Positions 60,701 to 64,000 of a DNA stretch of 64,000 nucleotides are shown in pieces. The notes under the pieces are model-generated. The model was not told the origin of the DNA, made no database searches, and saw nothing but the letters and a program-made list of their open reading frames with translations. This stretch comes from Wolfiporia cocos (taxonomy: Eukaryota; Basidiomycota; Agaricomycetes; Polyporales; Phaeolaceae). The stretch lies in NCBI GenBank assembly GCA_029448655.1, contig JACCLO010000007.1:2914001-2978000 (forward strand). Direction: 5' to 3'. How positions within the stretch are numbered: the first letter of the stretch is position 1; the number at the start of each line of letters is the position of its first letter. The position numbers and the translations under genes were made by a program.

Positions 60701-63700
60701 TGCATCAGCCAGAGTGCACGCCGACCCCGGGCGCATGCGCGGTCGTGGACGGAGTCCCGATCGACGCGGACACTGCGTGCATGCGGTGAGGCAGCCAGAC
60801 GGCATGGACGACGCAGCGAGCCACTCACCGTCCTCCCCCGACAGGCTCGCGTGCCCATTCACGTTCCTCTTCGCGCCCGCGCCCGCGCGTTCCATCTCTT
60901 TTACGATCTCGTTGAGCAGAAACTTGACCAATTTTCGTGCGCGTCCTGATCCATCAACCGCGGAAGAGCTCATCGAGCGAGCGCAGCGCGGTATGCTCGG
61001 AGTACGGCAGAGGCTGGGTCGATCACAGCAGATCGGAGGACGCGGAGGCACGGACTTGGGCCAAGCGAGGCGTGCGGCAGGCAGAGCACGAAATACGAAA
61101 CGTTTACTTGCGAAGAGTAAAAGATTTTAAAAATTGCAACCAGCCACAGTTCGAGAGTAGTCTGAATCCAGTTGCACATCCCGACGACGCGTGCCACAAA
61201 GTGCACCAAAGGACAATGCACCCGTTTCCACACCCCGCACCGCTGCCTGATTCCCACTCGGGCGAGCCCGCATCCACAGAGCATGCCCCTGGGCCCAGGT
61301 GGGGCGTGAGATCCCTCTGTTGCGTCCCACACGAGGGACGCATAGATCAGGCGGGGACAACGGCACTGACGATGCTTACTTTGTCCATGCACGCCCACTT
61401 TCGGTAGGACCGGAGGACACGTCTCAACCCGCGCCCCGAACTACACCCACCAGGCCCTCTGCCGCGAGGGGAGCCGCGGCATCGTTGGGCGGTCTGGAGG
61501 GCTACGGCCTGCGAGAGATTGCTGTTGTCCTCCTGGGCCGTTTCAGGCCCGGCCCGGCTAGGGCGCGGTTGCTGGCATTGAACAATATCTTGCTGGTATT
61601 TAACGTTCAGACCTTCCCACTCGCAGAGCGGACGCGCGGGGCACCCTGTGCGTGGCGAGGATTGCCGCCTTCGTGCTGTGGCTGGTCGTGAGGAGAGAAA
61701 AGAAAAGAGGACGCGCTGGTAGTGGCAGTGCCCTCGATCAGGCAAGTGTGGTTCACGCTGCATGGGCTGTTTACGAGCTGGCACTTTGCTCTTCGTGAGC
61801 CCGGGTTTTGTTCCGAGAATATGCTATCTTTCCGTCGTCGTTTTCGCTCGTGCGAACAACTTGGCCTTCCATCTCGTACAGATTGAACCGTCGCGTGCAT
61901 GTTCGCCCGACGACGAGGGAGCTTGAAGAGGTAACCTTACACTTCGTTCCATGTATATCGGATGTGCGGAATCATATAACCCGCCGCTGCGCTTTCAATC
62001 CTCTTGACCTGCCATGCTCTGAACCAACGGCCAAGAAACCCTGGACGATGGGGGCTATTGTCGTATCGTCTTTGCACCGTGCACCGCTATCCAAACACTT
62101 CTGTTCGCTCGTAATCCACAACATCCAAATTGTCTCCCTTGTCTCCGCTCGCAGCCGCTCGCTCGCTGCGGCGCAGGGTTAACAGCCGTCGTCGTCGATC
62201 TCCTGGCCGTTCGTATAGCACCCCACCGGGGAGACGAGGTAGATCACCGTGCCCGGTCCAGCTCGCCGCATGCGTAGGCATCCGGTCGACAGTGAGTGCG
62301 ACGAGCCTGACACCAGAGGTACGGTCGCAACATCTTGGCCCGTGCTCAACACCCATTGGGTCTGACGGGTCATCCAACATGGCTCTTGCACGATCGCCCG
62401 TATCCGCCCGTCGCCGGTGAGCCGGTTTTTCTCCTAGGTCTTTCGCACACTCTCATCTCACCGATACAGTCTGTTCCGACCACCGTGCGCGCTGTGAATC
62501 GTGCACTATCGTATGGCCCTCTGTGAATCAAACGTCGTGTATATTGCTGAATAAACGTATTGACCGTGCAGGATGATACGTGTAGCCCACGCCACGTAGT
62601 GTACGATTCGTAAATCGCGCCTGCAGGCCCCTGCAGGGCGCCGTAGCCGGATGTGCGGCCATCCCGTCGAGCCGTCCTGCCACCAAGGCCGGACGCAACG
62701 CGCAAGGCTGCAGCGGACGTCGACGCGGCACCGCGGCACGCGTGCATCGTCGCCCAACGCCTCGACCGTAGAACATGCCGCCCGACGCGCAACGCGCTCT
62801 CGCCGACGCGCCCGGGACGATTCAAGGGAGCACGCACCTGAGGAGCCACCCTATGTGCCCCGCCGATAAGCCCCGCGACACAACTTTGCGCGGTGGGCCG
62901 CGGCTGGCCGATGTGTTCGCGCCAGGGTGTGGGGTGACCGCAGCAGCTTGTGAACGGGTCACGCACCTCGCGATCGGACGTACCGTGTCGGGTACGATTC
63001 CGTTAGGAGGACCTGCAACGTGTACGGTGTGACGTACGGGTACCATATTGAGTATTCGTGTTGGATACGATGAGTGGTGAGTGTGTCCAGCACAGGTGCA
63101 GGCACGTACAGCGTCGTCTGGGGAAAGAGCAAGCAGCGTGAGTGCGCTGCTGGCGTGGAGGCGGCTGCCTCGTCCGTAGGCTGCCAGAGTTAGTGGGCGA
63201 GAGATACTCACCGGCGTGCGGACGTGCTCCGGACAGCGCGGCGTGGGCAGCAGATGGCCCCAGAGCAGTCACAAGAGGTGCGAGTCGCGCAGGTGCCAGG
63301 GTTGCTGTGCTTTCGAACGACGTCCGCTGTGTGGCGAGGTGCTTGCGTGGACGGGCGCGCGGGCGTCGTGAATGTGCTGGGTGGACGGGAGGACGCGGAG
63401 GCAGGGACTCGAGCGAGGCGAGGCGTGCGGCAGGTAGAGTAGCAAGGGCAGACCCGAGCCGCCACCGAGCGTGCACGGTCGTGGACGGCGTCCCGATCGA
63501 CGCGGACACTGCGTGCATGCGGTAAGGCGGTGAGGCGGCCAGACGACGCGGCGAGCCACTCACACACACAACGCTGAATACTGGTAAAACGGCAGACGCT
63601 GTTTTGGCTAGCATTCGGCGGATTTCGTGGCCAGGCCAGAGAGATGATGTCGAGTACGAATCAGACTGCAAGGGAATGTCTGAGATGAGAGATGAGATGG

Positions 63701-64000
63701 AGCTCATCTAGATAATATTTGCCTCCGCCCTGAGGGTCCGAGAGAGAACGCATCGCCGCCCAGAGCAGACGTGTCTGCGAGGATCGCCGCGTCGGCCAAG
63801 CTGTCCGGGGCATGTATAGGTCAAATCTTGAAATCCGCATCCAGCGTCGACGACAACGGACTTTCTGGCTGCGTTTCGCTCGGATAATGGTCACGGGCTA
63901 ATAGCGCTGGAGTCGCTCGAGGACAATGGCGCGCAGTGGCCCTCGTCTTCTCAGAAAGAAAGCAGCTGCGCAGCTTCAACTAGATACACTTTGTACATTA

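Larger units (their letters stand above)
48368..64000. repeat. Tandem unit 4 of the 16-kb repeat (partial, cut by window end; mosaic)
   Basis: It corresponds to unit positions 1-15599. The first 7.4 kb gains a net 34 bases over unit 1 through many scattered 1-2 base insertions and deletions. From about 55750 to the end it is identical to units 1 and 2 at a constant offset of +48401. The left part (to about 50.3 kb) shares several type-B states with unit 3, for example the extra t in PRM10 intron 4 and the tag acceptor of intron 5; the rest is type A. Confidence 0.93.

Noticed and set aside
1..64000. rDNA, mitochondrial or plasmid origin of the tandem array
   Set aside because: No rRNA-like sequence, no mitochondrial genes and high GC; the genes carry spliceosomal introns, which points to nuclear DNA. 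An extrachromosomal nuclear circle is not excluded.
1..64000. CRISPR array or bacterial operon structure
   Set aside because: The only regular repeats are the 16-kb units and simple microsatellites; genes are intron-split and widely spaced.

Overview
This window looks like nuclear DNA of a GC-rich fungus, most probably a basidiomycete. The clearest gene is split by short (45-88 nt) GT-AG introns with CTGAC/CTCAC-type branch sites. It encodes a PRM10/ThrE-family membrane protein with the long hydrophilic N-terminus seen in fungal members. A second spliced gene carries a 'VxxEGWP' domain that I associate with hypothetical proteins of Agaricomycotina. No rRNA, tRNA, bacterial operon, CRISPR array or recognisable transposase/reverse transcriptase gene was seen.

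The whole window is one head-to-tail tandem array of a unit of about 16.13 kb, and both window edges lie inside it. Unit starts, phased to base 1, are 1, 16133, 32265 and 48368. Units 1 and 2 match exactly apart from three substitutions in the first 371 bases. Unit 3 starts identical, then from 33365 carries a second variant ('type B': substitutions and small indels, interrupted by perfectly identical blocks of 2.9 and 1.4 kb). Unit 4 starts as a noisy mixture of types A and B with many 1-2 base indels (about 47.7-55.75 kb), then is identical to units 1/2 to the window end.

Layout of one unit (unit-1 coordinates): PRM10/ThrE-like gene, minus strand, 9 exons, 251-4189; CT-rich leader and long gene-poor stretch, 4190-7247; weak candidate spliced gene, minus strand, 7248-7874; the 'GWP' gene, minus strand, 4 exons, 8071-8824; gene-poor stretch with a perfect 14-bp hairpin, 8825-10100; weak plus-strand exon chain, about 10158-10865; then two diverged copies of one block (11098-12440 and 13964-15168), each with a conserved plus-strand splice junction and a conserved minus-strand splice acceptor; finally a gene-poor stretch with microsatellites running into the next unit.

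Type A against type B gives a built-in test of coding potential. In the ThrE domain exons I counted 5 synonymous and 0 amino-acid-changing differences, and in the last exon of the GWP gene 4 synonymous and 0 changing. Most other open frames change their protein freely or are frameshifted between copies. I therefore trust two genes per unit and treat the rest as tentative. The array could be a real amplification (chromosomal or extrachromosomal) or partly an assembly product; the messy first part of unit 4 is where that question should be tested.
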